Positions 22,872-24,649 of a stretch of DNA of 24,649 bases are shown here, piece after piece; position 1 is the stretch's first letter, and every line of letters begins with the position of its first letter. This stretch comes from SHLQ01 sp964562985 (GTDB lineage Bacteria; Actinomycetota; Acidimicrobiia; Acidimicrobiales; SHLQ01). The notes beneath the pieces were generated by a model. The model had not been told where the DNA came from. It saw nothing but the letters and a program-made list of their open reading frames with translations, and made no database searches. The position numbers and the translations under genes were made by a program. The stretch is taken from assembly GCA_964562985.1 (NCBI GenBank), contig CAZLWE010000051.1, positions 1 through 24,649 of the forward strand, written 5' to 3'.

Positions 22872-24649
22872 CTATTGCGCAGCAGCGTCAGCGGTCTCGG
22901 CGAGCACGTCCTCCACGATCGTTTCGGGAGTGACCTCTGCGGCCGGTGCAGGTGCTGGTGGCTCCGGTTGCGGTTGCTCAACCGGTGCAGGGGCACTCTC
23001 CTGCGCCTGAGCCTCATCCTCGCTCGAACCTTCGTCTTCTTCGCAGAGAGACTCTTCTTCTCCCTCGACTCCACCCTCGACATCAGCTGCCGGCACCTCT
23101 TCGGGGGCGTCCTCGGCGGCATCGTCGGCCTCACACTCCGGTCCTTCGCCCAAGTTCGCGGCCGCAAGCGCCTCGGCCTCGCCGGACGCAGCGTAGGCCG
23201 CGAATGCCGGGCTGGTCTCTGGCGTGATGCTCAATCGCTCGTGGTACGAGCGGCCAGCGACCGTGACGTTTCGGGAGTACGCAAAGTCGTGGTTGTAGGC
23301 AAAGTAGGCGCGCTGTTCGCCCTCGGCCGTGAGCATGGACCCAGGAGCGTCACATAGGTACCGCGCCGCGGCGAGCGTCGCGTCGTAGACGTTCTGCGGG
23401 TCCACGGTTTCATCGCCGTTGCCGTCCGAGTCGTCATAGAGCTGCCAGGTAGTGGGGATGAACTGCATCGGCCCTACCGCGCGATCGAATTCGGTGTCAC
23501 CATCGAGTCGACCATTGTCGGTATCGCGAATCAGTGCCAGACGCGAAAAGGTGTTCGTCGTCTGCGTCCGTCCGGTCGCATCGGGCGCACTACCCGAGCC
23601 AGAGAGAACTCGACCGTCTAGGGCGATGCCGCGGATCGGCTCGGTGGTTTGTCCGTTGACGTCGAGCGTCGAATCTCCGAAGTTTCCGTGTGCGCTTTCA
23701 ATCCGACCGATTCCCGCCAGCTGTGACCAGTGGATCCCACATGACGGGTCCTCGACAGCCAGGGCGCGAGACGCTCGGACATACGCGTTCAATGCGACCA
23801 ACGGAATGTCGGTGCCGGACACGAACTCTTCTAAACGACGGTGATAGCTGAGTTGGTAATGAAAGGCCGTGGCCTCTGAAAACTGGATGGCTTCCTCGAC
23901 GATGCGTTCGAGGTCGACCTCGCGACCCTCAAGCCGGGAGATCTCGCGGCGAGAATCACCAATGCCCGCACGAAGATCCGAGATTTTACTGTCGAGCGAG
24001 GCGACCGCCGCTCGGCGGGCACGTGTCGCTGCTTCGGCGGTCGCACGCTCTTGGGCAAGAGCACCTCGACGAGCATTGTTTTCATCGACCAATCCGTCGA
24101 GCGCCACGATTGCTTCGCGTTGGGATTCGCGGGCCTCGTCGGTGATGATCCTCCGGGTCACCGGTTCAAGGGACAACGGATCTGCTGCGATGGTCGTAAG
24201 GCCATCGTCGGAGGCGATAAACGCTTGAATGGCGAACTCTGCGATGGCTGCTTCATGGGTGTCGATGTCGGCATCGAGACGCAGACGTTCTTCGATCTCG
24301 GCATTGTCGGCGGCGATGATCTGCTCGGTCTCATCGAGTAGATCCCCGATCTGCTCCTCGATAATCGTGATCTCACCTCCCGCGGCTTCGATGCGAGCGC
24401 TCGCCGAGCGGATCGACTGTTGTTGGGAGACGATGTCTTGCCCTGCCACCAGAAGCGCCTGCTCGGCTGTAGCGATCGCCGCCACCGCGCGTAGGTGCTG
24501 GTCGGCCTCTAGCGATACATCAACCTCGCCACGGATCGGCAAGTTCTCGACGCCTTCTTCGAAGACGACGCTTGGGTGCAGATCAGCGAGATCGAAGTCG
24601 GCTTCGACGAAAGGTTCGTTTTCGAGCCCGAGACTGACAATGGGGTCCA
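22872..24649 (-). CDS. Murein lytic transglycosylase, 5' end outside the window
   Basis: At least 592 codons; the frame is open through 24649, so the N terminus and any signal peptide are missing. A TTG at 24542 is not needed as a start. Counting from that codon: a long charged coiled coil (about 1-235), then an SLT_2/MltB-like domain with catalytic Glu282 in AGIGRIESAHG, LDGRVLSGSG, VGPMQFIPTTW, and a helix DATLAAARYLC, and AYFAYNHDFAY. It cleaves the glycan backbone of peptidoglycan. The tail of about 90 residues is very rich in Glu, Ala and Pro and carries two cysteines (GPECEAD and ESLCEED). Coiled-coil plus lytic domain recalls actinobacterial cell-separation hydrolases. Minus strand, upstream of the DUF418-like gene. 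Confidence 0.88.
   Translation of the reverse strand, partial: DPIVSLGLENEPFVEADFDLADLHPSVVFEEGVENLPIRGEVDVSLEADQHLRAVAAIATAEQALLVAGQDIVSQQQSIRSASARIEAAGGEITIIEEQIGDLLDETEQIIAADNAEIEERLRLDADIDTHEAAIAEFAIQAFIASDDGLTTIAADPLSLEPVTRRIITDEARESQREAIVALDGLVDENNARRGALAQERATAEAATRARRAAVASLDSKISDLRAGIGDSRREISRLEGREVDLERIVEEAIQFSEATAFHYQLSYHRRLEEFVSGTDIPLVALNAYVRASRALAVEDPSCGIHWSQLAGIGRIESAHGNFGDSTLDVNGQTTEPIRGIALDGRVLSGSGSAPDATGRTQTTNTFSRLALIRDTDNGRLDGDTEFDRAVGPMQFIPTTWQLYDDSDGNGDETVDPQNVYDATLAAARYLCDAPGSMLTAEGEQRAYFAYNHDFAYSRNVTVAGRSYHERLSITPETSPAFAAYAASGEAEALAAANLGEGPECEADDAAEDAPEEVPAADVEGGVEGEEESLCEEDEGSSEDEAQAQESAPAPVEQPQPEPPAPAPAAEVTPETIVEDVLAETADAAAQ

Noticed and set aside
21854..23167. Minus-strand open frame of 437 codons across the DUF418-like and transglycosylase genes
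   Set aside because: Arg/Pro/Ser-rich shadow in another frame of two real genes on the same strand.
24540..24542. TTG as start of the transglycosylase
   Set aside because: The frame stays open to the window edge and the codon sits within continuous acidic coding sequence, so the true start is outside.

Overview
The window reads as chromosomal DNA of a free-living bacterium, most likely an actinobacterium; an Acidimicrobiia-like host is my best guess, inferred from gene style and a roughly 60% GC feel rather than from a marker gene. Supporting signs are a coiled-coil murein transglycosylase with an acidic tail, GTG and TTG starts, 4-bp stop/start overlaps and promoters that seem to give leaderless transcripts. 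There is no rRNA, tRNA, CRISPR array, transposase or phage gene. Coding density is very high: no gene-free stretch exceeds about 200 bp.

Region 1 (1-4150): modF, ilvC and ilvY. ilvC is the long, class II ketol-acid reductoisomerase, and it lies divergent to its LysR regulator ilvY, the arrangement known from enteric bacteria. The ilvY-ilvC gap holds two TTGCAAC boxes 22 bp apart, placed as expected for a LysR activator. All three proteins resemble their E. coli counterparts closely. The block is bracketed by two inverted copies of a palindromic element (1-39 and 4094-4147).

Region 2 (4269-8264): a membrane desaturase/hydroxylase-like protein; a soluble PAS-GAF histidine kinase with a LuxR-type response regulator (4-bp overlap); and a GalM-like aldose 1-epimerase 12 bp further on.

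Region 3 (8446-21672): about 13 kb of fourteen co-directional, tightly packed genes, probably one catabolic operon. It starts with an alpha/beta-hydrolase-fold protein that has lost its nucleophile and overlaps livH. A complete Liv-type (HAAT) ABC importer follows (livH, livM, lipoprotein, livG, livF). Next come a Tm-1-like ATP-binding protein (UPF0261) and its TIM-barrel partner, two AP-endonuclease-2-fold sugar isomerase/epimerases (one with the exact metal-ligand spacing of D-tagatose/D-psicose 3-epimerase), a Gfo/Idh dehydrogenase, a Dabb-domain protein, a degenerate inorganic-pyrophosphatase-like protein, and a group II xylose isomerase. No sugar kinase, aldolase or local regulator is present. 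The likely logic is import of a sugar-like or sugar-acid-like compound, oxidation by the Gfo/Idh enzyme, and isomerisation/epimerisation. The substrate is not determined by the sequence. The upstream two-component pair and aldose epimerase may belong to the same function. This operon is the best candidate for an undescribed system here.

Region 4 (21688-24649, minus strand): a DUF418/HGSNAT-like multipass membrane protein, convergent with xylA, and a murein lytic transglycosylase whose 5' end runs off the window.
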